From: Myroides sp.
Lineage (GTDB): Bacteria; Bacteroidota; Bacteroidia; Flavobacteriales; Flavobacteriaceae
Assembly: GCA_018384465.1 (NCBI GenBank)
Contig: JAHAYQ010000173.1
Coordinates: 1-11,810 of the forward strand
Reading direction: 5' to 3'
Length of the DNA stretch: 11,810 nt
Shown one piece after another: positions 1-5,821 of the stretch. Each line of letters starts with the position of its first letter. Position 1 is the stretch's first letter. The notes under the pieces were generated by a model. The model was not told the origin of the DNA. It did no database searches and was given only the letters and a program-made list of their open reading frames with translations. The translations under genes were made by a program, and so were the position numbers.

Positions 1-21
1 GCTCCATTTTTTTTATGATTG

Positions 22-1821
22 TTAGTCTATTTTGTGACGTTTTCTATCGTTTTCGTTCAAATAGATTTTACGTAAACGCAACGATTTTGGTGTTACTTCT
101 ACATATTCGTCTTTTTGAATGTACTCCAATGCTTCTTCTAAAGAAAATTTGATTGCAGGAATAATTCTTGCTTTATCATCAGCTCCAGAAGAACGTACGT
201 TAGATAATTTTTTCGTTTTAGTAACGTTAACTGTCATATCATCTGAACGCGTGTTTTCACCGATCACTTGTCCTTCGTAGATATCCTCATTTGGATCAAC
301 AAAAAACTTACCACGATCTTGGAGCTTATCAATAGAATAAGGAATTGCTTTACCATTTTCCATAGAAATCAATGAACCGTTGTTACGTCCAGCAATTTCA
401 CCTTTATACGGTTGGTATTCTATAAAACGGTGCGACATGATTGCTTCTCCGGCTGTAGCTGTTAACAATTGATTTCTTAAACCAATAATTCCACGAGATG
501 GAATTTGGAAAACGATAATCATACGCTCACCACGAGGTTCCATTGAAAGCATTTCGCCTTTGCGTAGCGTTACAAACTCTACCGCACGACCTGATAAGTT
601 TTCTGGGATATCAATCGTTAATTCTTCAATTGGTTCGCATTTAACTCCGTCGATTTCCTTAATGATAACCTGCGGTTGACCAATTTGCAATTCATATCCT
701 TCTCTACGCATTGTTTCAATTAACACAGATAAATGCAATACTCCACGACCAAAAACCATGAATTTATCAGCAGAATCTGTTTCGTTAACGCGCAAAGCTA
801 AATTTTTCTCCAACTCTTTTGTTAAACGGTCTTTAATGTGGCGTGATGTTACATATTTACCTTCTTTTCCAAAGAAGGGTGAATCGTTAATAGTAAACAA
901 CATACTCATAGTAGGCTCATCAATTTGGATGGTTTTTAATCCTTCTGGATTTTCGTAATCAGCGATACAGTCACCAATTTCAAAACCTTCAATTCCTACA
1001 ACCGCACAAATATCACCGGCTTTAACCTCTTGTACTTTTTTACGACCTAAACCTTCAAAAGTATATAATTCTTTAATTCTTGATTTTACAACGCCACCTT
1101 CACGTTTAATCAACGAAATATTCATTCCTTCACGTAGCGTACCTCTGTGTAAACGACCAATAGCGATACGACCTGTAAAAGAAGAGAAATCTAAAGAAGT
1201 GATCAACATTTGTGGAGTTCCTTCTTTTTCTTCAGCAGCCGGAATGTGGTCAATAACCATTTCTAACAAGTCTTCCATAGAGTCGGTTGGTTGTTTCCAA
1301 TCGGTGCTCATCCAATTGTTTTTTGCAGAACCATACACAGCTGGGAAATCTAATTGCCATTCTTCGGCACCTAATTCAAACATTAAGTCGAATACTTTTT
1401 CGTGCACTTCATCAGGTGTACAGTTTTCCTTATCAACTTTATTGATAACTACACATGGTTTTAAGCCTAATTCGATGGCTTTTTGAAGTACAAAACGAGT
1501 TTGTGGCATTGGTCCTTCAAAGGCATCAACAATAAGTAAAACACCATCTGCCATGTTTAAAACACGTTCAACTTCTCCTCCAAAATCCGCGTGTCCTGGG
1601 GTATCAATAATGTTAATTTTGGTTCCTTTGTATTGTACCGATACGTTTTTAGAAACAATGGTAATTCCACGTTCGCGTTCAATATCGTTATTATCTAAAA
1701 TTAAATCGCCTGTATTTTCGCTTTCTCTGAACAGTTGACAGTGGTACATAATTTTGTCAACCATCGTAGTTTTACCGTGGTCAACGTGTGCAATAATTGC
1801 AATGTTTCTAATTTGACTCAT
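22..1821 (-). CDS. typA: GTP-binding protein TypA/BipA
   Basis: This is a ribosome-associated translational GTPase related to EF-G and LepA, which binds the ribosome in the cytoplasm and supports 50S assembly and stress or low-temperature growth (family knowledge). All G-domain motifs are present: G1 AHVDHGKTT at residues 11-19, ERGITI at about 49-54, DTPGH at 73-77 and NKVD at 127-130. EF-G-like domains and the TypA-specific C-terminal domain follow, and the total of 599 residues is usual for the family. The open frame reaches 14 codons further upstream, but I chose the ATG at 1819-1821: the protein then begins MSQIRNIAIIAHVDHGKTT as in homologues, and the upstream codons lie in a hairpin-rich leader. 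It lies downstream of rpsT on the same strand, about 95 bases away, with a terminator-like hairpin between. No clear TAnnTTTG promoter of its own is seen. Confidence 0.97.
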   Translation of the reverse strand: MSQIRNIAIIAHVDHGKTTMVDKIMYHCQLFRESENTGDLILDNNDIERERGITIVSKNVSVQYKGTKINIIDTPGHADFGGEVERVLNMADGVLLIVDAFEGPMPQTRFVLQKAIELGLKPCVVINKVDKENCTPDEVHEKVFDLMFELGAEEWQLDFPAVYGSAKNNWMSTDWKQPTDSMEDLLEMVIDHIPAAEEKEGTPQMLITSLDFSSFTGRIAIGRLHRGTLREGMNISLIKREGGVVKSRIKELYTFEGLGRKKVQEVKAGDICAVVGIEGFEIGDCIADYENPEGLKTIQIDEPTMSMLFTINDSPFFGKEGKYVTSRHIKDRLTKELEKNLALRVNETDSADKFMVFGRGVLHLSVLIETMRREGYELQIGQPQVIIKEIDGVKCEPIEELTIDIPENLSGRAVEFVTLRKGEMLSMEPRGERMIIVFQIPSRGIIGLRNQLLTATAGEAIMSHRFIEYQPYKGEIAGRNNGSLISMENGKAIPYSIDKLQDRGKFFVDPNEDIYEGQVIGENTRSDDMTVNVTKTKKLSNVRSSGADDKARIIPAIKFSLEEALEYIQKDEYVEVTPKSLRLRKIYLNENDRKRHKID

Positions 1822-1839
1822 AAAAAAGATTCTTATATG

Positions 1840-1863
1840 TTGTGGTTTGTTGCTTAACCACAA
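1840..1863 (-). promoter_or_regulatory. Hairpin in the typA 5' leader
   Basis: TTGTGGTT (1840-1847) and AACCACAA (1856-1863) form an 8-bp inverted repeat around an 8-base loop, about 18 bases before the typA ATG. It abuts the rpsT terminator hairpin and shares bases 1859-1863 with the extended base of that stem, so the full forms of the two structures exclude each other. The function is unknown; it may affect readthrough from rpsT or typA translation. Confidence 0.5.
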
Positions 1864-1891
1864 AAAGCTCTCGGGTAAGGAGAGCTTTGTG
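1859..1891 (-). terminator. Probable intrinsic terminator of rpsT
   Basis: AAAGCTCTC (1864-1872) and GAGAGCTTT (1880-1888) form a perfect 9-bp stem with a 7-base loop. On the minus strand it is followed by a short T run (complement of 1862-1866), and flanking CACAA/TTGTG can lengthen the stem past a two-base bulge. It starts about 26 bases after the rpsT stop. The T run is short, so readthrough into typA is possible. Confidence 0.7.
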
Positions 1892-1916
1892 TTATTATTT
1901 TAACCTAATGCGCTAA

Positions 1917-2171
1917 CTATGCTAATGCGTTAACGTGCTTAGTTAATTTAGATTTTAAGTTAGCTGCTTTGTTAGCGTGAATGATATTTTTCTTAGCTAA
2001 TTTATCAATCATAGAAGTAACAACTACTAATTTTTCAGCTGCTTCAGATTTGTTATCAACTAAACGTAAAGCTTTAATTGCGTTACGAGTTGTTTTGTGT
2101 TGATATCTGTTTAACACTCTTTTCTTTTCGTTGCTTCTGATTCTTTTTAAAGCTGACTTGTGATTTGCCAT
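1917..2171 (-). CDS. rpsT: 30S ribosomal protein S20
   Basis: This is a small basic protein that binds 16S rRNA in the 30S subunit. The 84-residue product starts MANHKSALKRIRSNEKKR, the diagnostic S20 N-terminus, and is rich in Lys, Arg and Ala with the helical-hairpin pattern of the family (length is typical at 80-90). The start ATG is preceded by an AT-rich stretch with no Shine-Dalgarno sequence, as is common in Bacteroidota. The gene lies between tRNA-Glu upstream and typA downstream on the same strand. No TAnnTTTG promoter is visible directly upstream, so it may depend partly on readthrough from the tRNA transcript or on a diverged promoter in the AT-rich gap. Confidence 0.97.
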   Translation of the reverse strand: MANHKSALKRIRSNEKKRVLNRYQHKTTRNAIKALRLVDNKSEAAEKLVVVTSMIDKLAKKNIIHANKAANLKSKLTKHVNALA

Positions 2172-2210
2172 TTTACTCTTTTTTTAATTGTAATAATTAT
2201 TATAAAACTT

Positions 2211-2269
2211 TTAGTTAAAAAAGAAAAACCTCCCATAATTATTTAAATAATTACTTTGGTTTTAACTAA
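2211..2269 (-). terminator. Nested inverted repeat, probable tRNA-Glu terminator
   Basis: On the minus strand AAAACC (2263-2258) can pair with GGTTTT (2230-2225), enclosing the self-complementary 18-mer TAATTATTTAAATAATTA at 2236-2253. It is followed by TTTTT-C-TTTTTT. An outer 10-bp repeat, TTAGTTAAAA (2211-2220) with TTTTAACTAA (2260-2269), flanks it. The layout fits a Bacteroidota-style terminator downstream of the tRNA and upstream of rpsT. The inner stem is all A/T, so its strength is uncertain. Confidence 0.5.
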
Positions 2270-2326
2270 TAAAACAATGATTGAGACACTAACCATTATT
2301 TTATAAAACTAATTTACAACTAATTG

Positions 2327-2398
2327 TAGTCCGTAGGGGAATCGAACCCCTGTTACCAGGATGAAAACCTGGCGTCCTAACCCCTAGACGAACGGACC
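2327..2398 (-). tRNA. tRNA-Glu, anticodon UUC
   Basis: A full cloverleaf reads on the minus strand. The acceptor stem is GGTCCGT with ACGGACT (first pair G-U), the D arm is GTC..GAC, and the anticodon stem CCAGG/CCTGG encloses loop TTTTCAT, giving anticodon TTC (Glu). A 4-base variable loop and a T arm AGGGG/CCCCT with loop TTCGATT follow. The discriminator is A at 2327. The 3' CCA is not encoded and must be added after transcription. The gene is 72 bases long. Confidence 0.97.
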
Positions 2399-2418
2399 AT
2401 TATTCTTAATTGCGGTTG

Positions 2419-2450
2419 CAAAAGTAGATATATTTTCTGTAACTCGCAAA
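2419..2450 (-). promoter_or_regulatory. Bacteroidota-type promoter of tRNA-Glu
   Basis: On the minus strand the -7 box TACTTTTG (2426-2419, matching TAnnTTTG) lies 20 bases after the -33 box TTTG (2450-2447). Transcription would start near 2412, about 14 bases before the tRNA 5' end. Both boxes and the spacing match the primary sigma factor consensus known for Bacteroides and Flavobacterium. Confidence 0.8.
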
Positions 2451-2660
2451 TTATTTTATATGTTTTTAAAGAACGTTTTTTTTATTGACGCAACAAACAA
2501 TTGTTTCTTGACTATTGATTTGATTGCGTGTGCAAATATCTACATATTTTTTGAAATTGCAAATGAAATTTTCAACCTTCGTTATATTTTTTTAGTATAA
2601 ATATTAAGTGTTTACTGTAAATGAACTACCTAGTGCCTGTAATCTAGATGCTTTGATAAG

Positions 2661-2701
2661 AAAACTCCAATTAAGTTTTAGAACTTCATTGGAGTTTTTT
2701 T
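2661..2701. terminator. Hairpin terminator downstream of murA, possibly bidirectional
   Basis: AAAACTCCAAT (2661-2671) pairs with ATTGGAGTTTT (2688-2698). An inner stem AAGTT/AACTT around loop TTAG continues it past one mismatch. On the plus strand it ends in seven T (2695-2701). On the minus strand, the murA direction, the trailing run is only TTTTC. It begins about 20 bases after the murA stop, so it probably ends the DUF493-DUF4290-murA transcript, although its better T run points the other way. Confidence 0.75.
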
Positions 2702-2720
2702 ATCAATTAACTGTACATAA

Positions 2721-4034
2721 TTAATCTAAACGTTCAATTTTAGCACCTAAAGCTTTTAAGCGTACATCTATATCTTCATAACCTCGATCTATTTGATCAA
2801 TATTTTGAATAATGCTTTCTCCTTTTGCAGATAAAGCTGCAATTAACAGCGAAATACCAGCGCGAATATCTGGCGATGACATTTTAGTAGCTTTTAATTG
2901 CGATTTGAAATCGTGACCGATGATAACTGCCCGGTGTGGATCGCACAAAATAATTTTAGCGCCCATGTCAATTAATTTATCGACAAAAAACAAGCGCGAT
3001 TCAAACATTTTTTGATGAATCAATACTTCGCCTCGTGCTTGTGTTGCCACAACTAGAAAAATACTTAGTAAATCGGGGGTTAATCCTGGCCAGGGTGCAT
3101 CGGCAATAGTTAAGATAGATCCGTCTATATCTCCTTTAATTTCATATCCATTGGTATGTGCTGGTATATAAATATCATCGTTTACCTTTTCTATAGTAAT
3201 TCCCAATTTTCTGAAAGCTGTTGGTATTACACCTAAATTTTCCCAGCTTACATTTTTTATGGTAACCTCGCTTCGTGTCATGGCTGCCAATCCAATCCAC
3301 GAACCAATTTCTATCATATCGGGTAGAATTCTATGCTCACAGCCTCCTAATTTTTCAACTCCTTCAATAGTTAATAGGTTAGAACCCACGCCCGAAATTT
3401 TGGCTCCCATTGCATTAAGCATTTTACACAATTGTTGTAAATATGGTTCGCAAGCCGCATTGTAAATAGTGGTGATGCCCTTGGCTAAAACTGCCGCCAT
3501 TAAAATATTTGCTGTTCCTGTTACCGAAGCTTCATCTAACAACATATATTTTCCGGTTAATCCGTTTGGTGCTTCTACGCCGTAAAAATACTCCTCGCGA
3601 TTATATCTAAAGGTGGCTCCTAAATTTATAAAACCTTCAAAATGCGTATCTAATCTGCGTCGACCAATTTTATCTCCTCCTGGTTTTGGGATGTATCCTT
3701 TACCAAACCGAGCTAACAAAGGCCCCACAATCATGATAGAGCCGCGTAGCGCTTTACCTTCTTCACGAAACCTTTCTGACTCTAAATAACTTAAATCAAT
3801 TGTATCGGCTTGAAATTGGTAGGTATTCCTATCTATTTTTTCAATTTTTACTCCTAAATTTCCTAACAAACAAATAAGCTTGTTAACATCAATGATATCA
3901 GGAATATTTGAAATAGTGATTTTTTCGTTGGTTAGCAAAACGGCACACAAAATTTGTAGCGCTTCATTTTTTGCACCTTGTGGTTGTACTTCACCATTTA
4001 AAGTGTATCCGCCCTCTATTTTAAATGTTCCCAT
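2721..4034 (-). CDS. murA: UDP-N-acetylglucosamine 1-carboxyvinyltransferase (MurA), Asp-type active site
   Basis: MurA is the cytoplasmic enzyme that transfers enolpyruvate from PEP to UDP-GlcNAc, the first committed step of peptidoglycan synthesis. The 437-residue protein spans the full EPSP-synthase fold (about 420 is usual). Visible landmarks are the catalytic Lys22-Asn23 in GAKNEA, the active-site loop PGGDKIGRRRLDTH at 118-131, WPGLTPDL with Asp321 (equivalent of E. coli Asp305), and SPDIRAG with Arg391. The residue aligned with E. coli Cys115, the target of fosfomycin, is Asp121. Asp at this position occurs naturally in Mycobacterium and Chlamydia MurA and gives an active but fosfomycin-insensitive enzyme, so resistance is the inference here. 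The ATG overlaps the stop of the DUF4290 gene as TAATG, implying translational coupling. It is the last gene of a three-gene operon. Confidence 0.97.
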   Translation of the reverse strand: MGTFKIEGGYTLNGEVQPQGAKNEALQILCAVLLTNEKITISNIPDIIDVNKLICLLGNLGVKIEKIDRNTYQFQADTIDLSYLESERFREEGKALRGSIMIVGPLLARFGKGYIPKPGGDKIGRRRLDTHFEGFINLGATFRYNREEYFYGVEAPNGLTGKYMLLDEASVTGTANILMAAVLAKGITTIYNAACEPYLQQLCKMLNAMGAKISGVGSNLLTIEGVEKLGGCEHRILPDMIEIGSWIGLAAMTRSEVTIKNVSWENLGVIPTAFRKLGITIEKVNDDIYIPAHTNGYEIKGDIDGSILTIADAPWPGLTPDLLSIFLVVATQARGEVLIHQKMFESRLFFVDKLIDMGAKIILCDPHRAVIIGHDFKSQLKATKMSSPDIRAGISLLIAALSAKGESIIQNIDQIDRGYEDIDVRLKALGAKIERLD

Positions 4035-4843
4035 TAATTTGAATTTCTATTTGTGTTTTTTGACGAATTGTTATTATTCGTGTTTGTTTTTTTTACATAA
4101 CGATTTGCAGGCGCATTATTTTGTTTATTGTTTTGGTAATTGCGCTGTTGATTGTTATTAGAAGTGTTTTGACCACTTCGGTTTTGATAATTTGTATTTC
4201 GGTTTGTAGGATTATTTGATGTATTACGATGTTGATATGCCGATCTGCTACTTGGTTTGTTAAGGTTTACTGCGTTATTATGATCATCAAAACCATTGGT
4301 TAAGTCAATTTGCCCACCTGAAAGCTCTTTTAAATGATGAAATATGACACCATCTTCAACCGATTCGTTATTCCAATTAACGTAACTTTTTTTCATGTGA
4401 TTGGCAATAACCATAATTAATGCTTCTTTGCGTTCACCTTCTTCCCAAGTTATTGCTTCATTAATCATATCTACAATATGAGAGCCGTAATAACGGTATT
4501 TATGGTTGTTTGTTGGGTAATCAATTAAAATAGGCGCATTAAAATTAGTCACCGCTTTAGGTTTTTCATAGGGTGAATCAACATCTAATTCAAAACGCGA
4601 CATTTTAAACAACTGATCCCAAAGTTTGTGTTGAAAATCTAATACATCACGCAAATGGGGGTTAATAGTTCCCATAATATCTATTGCTGCACGTGCTGCT
4701 TTATTGCGTTCTTCACGATCTTCTATTAATACAACTTGATCGATTAATTTTTGTAAATGTCGTCCGTATTCTGGTAACACTAAATCTTTTCGATCTGTAT
4801 TGTATTCTAAACTTTGTATTGCTTCTGTTGGATTAAACTTCAT
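4034..4843 (-). CDS. DUF4290 family protein with Asn-rich C-terminal tail
   Basis: I recognise this as the DUF4290 family, which is found in Bacteroidota and has no established function. Residues 1 to about 185 form a conserved-looking, charged, probably helical domain starting MKFNPTEAIQSLEYNTDRK, with a motif INPHLRDVLDFQHKLWDQLF at about 60-79. Residues about 188-269 are low complexity, with about 30 Asn plus many Gln, Ser, Thr, Arg and Lys, and are probably disordered. There is no signal peptide or membrane segment, so a cytoplasmic location is inferred. It starts 7 bases after DUF493 and its stop overlaps the murA start (TAATG), so it is co-transcribed and likely co-translated with murA. 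A link to cell-wall synthesis is suggested by context only. Confidence 0.9.
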   Translation of the reverse strand: MKFNPTEAIQSLEYNTDRKDLVLPEYGRHLQKLIDQVVLIEDREERNKAARAAIDIMGTINPHLRDVLDFQHKLWDQLFKMSRFELDVDSPYEKPKAVTNFNAPILIDYPTNNHKYRYYGSHIVDMINEAITWEEGERKEALIMVIANHMKKSYVNWNNESVEDGVIFHHLKELSGGQIDLTNGFDDHNNAVNLNKPSSRSAYQHRNTSNNPTNRNTNYQNRSGQNTSNNNQQRNYQNNKQNNAPANRYVKKTNTNNNNSSKNTNRNSN

Positions 4844-4850
4844 AAATAAA

Positions 4851-5138
4851 TTATAGGGAAATAATCCCTTCTACGGTTGAAACTTCTTTATATTTCTCAA
4901 TAATAGCGTCGGCACTTGGCATGATAACGTTTATTGAAACACTGGAATACTTTCCATTTTTCGACTTATTTTTCTTAATAACTGCACCTAAGTTATTAAA
5001 CGTTTTTTCAATAAACGCAATCTTTTCTTCATCTGAAGGAACTATAAATTTATACAGATACTCTGCAGGCCATTTTTCGTTAGCTTTTTCTAATTCCCCT
5101 TTTAAACGTGTGTAAAATTCTTCGGTTTTCTCTCCCAT
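4851..5138 (-). CDS. DUF493 family protein (YbeD-like)
   Basis: A 95-residue protein of the DUF493/YbeD family, whose members are small ferredoxin-like alpha/beta proteins with an ACT-like fold and no settled function. The pattern YKFIVPSDEE, then a central helix (IAFIEKTFNNLG), then KYSSVSINVIMPSADAIIEKYKEVSTVEGI fits the beta-alpha-beta arrangement and the typical ending of the family. It is the first gene of the operon with DUF4290 and murA, with 7 bases to the next gene. A -7 promoter box lies about 20 bases upstream of its ATG. The protein has no catalytic residues that I can name; a regulatory or small-molecule-sensing role would be conjecture. Confidence 0.88.
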   Translation of the reverse strand: MGEKTEEFYTRLKGELEKANEKWPAEYLYKFIVPSDEEKIAFIEKTFNNLGAVIKKNKSKNGKYSSVSINVIMPSADAIIEKYKEVSTVEGIISL

Positions 5139-5156
5139 AATTTAAAAAAATTAGTA

Positions 5157-5164
5157 CAAATATA
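5157..5164 (-). promoter_or_regulatory. -7 promoter box of the DUF493-DUF4290-murA operon
   Basis: TATATTTG on the minus strand matches TAnnTTTG and lies 18 bases upstream of the DUF493 ATG, giving a leader of only about 10 bases. No TTG was found at the expected -33 distance, so this is a half-site call. It shares the 116-base divergent gap with the plus-strand ATPase gene. Confidence 0.5.
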
Positions 5165-5229
5165 CGCTACAATCCTATAAATATACTAATTATGGTTGTT
5201 AAATCACTGTTTCTTTTAATTATTATATT

Positions 5230-5237
5230 TAATTTTG
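5230..5237 (+). promoter_or_regulatory. -7 promoter box of the ATPase-recQ-fmt operon
   Basis: TAATTTTG matches TAnnTTTG and ends 17 bases before the GTG start of the ATPase gene. No TTG is present at 19-21 bases upstream; the nearest lies about 31 bases away. A weak or regulated promoter is possible. Confidence 0.45.
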
Positions 5238-5254
5238 TGCTTTGAATTTTTAAG

Positions 5255-5788
5255 GTGGAAAAAAAAATTATTTTACTTATAGGCGGTCCTGGATCTGGAA
5301 AGACAACAGCTTTGAATGAATTGTGCAAAAAAGGATATACTTGTTACCCTGAAATTTCGCGCGAAGTAACAATAGAAGCTCAAAAATCGGGTATTGACCA
5401 ATTATTTTTAAAAGAGCCTTTGCTTTTTAGCGAGCTGCTTTTAAAAGGAAGAATAAACCAGTTTACCAATGCATTAAAAGAATCTGCAGAGTTGGTGTTT
5501 ATTGATAGAGGTATCCCAGATGTTTTAGCATATATGCACTATATTGGTGACGCTTATCCGCCTGTTTTTGACGAAGCATGCCAAAATCATACATATACAA
5601 AAGTGTTTATTTTCCCACCTTGGGAAGAAATCTACGTGAGTGACAGTGAACGTTACGAAAATTTTGAACAAGCTAAACTTATTCATAATCACTTAGTTGA
5701 AACTTACAGCAAGTATGGTTACCATTTAATAGAAGTGCCAAAAGCAGATTTAAATTCAAGAGTCTCTTTTATATTGAATAATTTATAA
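5255..5788 (+). CDS. Small P-loop ATPase (AAA_28-like)
   Basis: A 177-residue single-domain P-loop NTPase resembling the AAA_28 family (the NadR/Ttd14-like predicted ATPase group). Walker A is GGPGSGKTT at residues 10-18. A Walker B-like strand LVFIDRG at 81-87 is followed by PDVLAY, which resembles nucleotide and nucleoside kinases. A charged, lid-like segment, SDSERYENFEQA, lies at 129-140. The fold suggests phosphoryl transfer to a small molecule, but the substrate is not evident. The start is GTG, since an in-frame TGA lies 10 bases upstream and there is no ATG between. The next gene, recQ, starts 33 bases after its stop in the same frame, so the two are probably one operon. I see no signal peptide or membrane segment. 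Confidence 0.88.
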   Translation: MEKKIILLIGGPGSGKTTALNELCKKGYTCYPEISREVTIEAQKSGIDQLFLKEPLLFSELLLKGRINQFTNALKESAELVFIDRGIPDVLAYMHYIGDAYPPVFDEACQNHTYTKVFIFPPWEEIYVSDSERYENFEQAKLIHNHLVETYSKYGYHLIEVPKADLNSRVSFILNNL

Positions 5789-5812
5789 TTTTTCTTTATT
5801 TTTAAAGAAAAA
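5789..5812 (+). promoter_or_regulatory. A/T hairpin between the ATPase stop and the recQ start
   Basis: TTTTTCTTTA (5789-5798) and TAAAGAAAAA (5803-5812) form a 10-bp inverted repeat with loop TTTT. It begins at the base after the ATPase stop codon and ends 9 bases before the recQ TTG. There is no T run after it on the plus strand, so it is not a good terminator for this operon. It may modulate recQ translation or mRNA processing. Confidence 0.5.
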
Positions 5813-5821
5813 ACAACGCCT

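Larger units (their letters stand above)
2399..2720. other. Gene-free stretch between tRNA-Glu and murA
   Basis: No plausible coding region was found in this roughly 320-base AT-rich gap. It holds the tRNA-Glu promoter (2419-2450), a degenerate near-copy of it (2531-2564), a 12-base palindrome AAACAATTGTTT at 2495-2506, and a strong hairpin at 2661-2701. The part from about 2565 to 2660 shows nothing recognisable. Confidence 0.7.

Noticed and set aside
1822..1863. A 14-codon upstream extension of the typA reading frame with an alternative ATG
   Set aside because: The extra residues are not TypA-like and lie within a hairpin leader. The ATG at 1819-1821 gives the family N-terminus directly.
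2495..2506. Palindrome AAACAATTGTTT as an operator site
   Set aside because: A 12-base A/T-rich palindrome is not surprising in such a sequence, and no regulator or second copy supports it.
4050..4250. Repetitive-looking A/T stretch that could suggest a repeat array or CRISPR
   Set aside because: It encodes the Asn-rich tail of the DUF4290 protein. The units vary in length, and there are no regular repeats or spacers.
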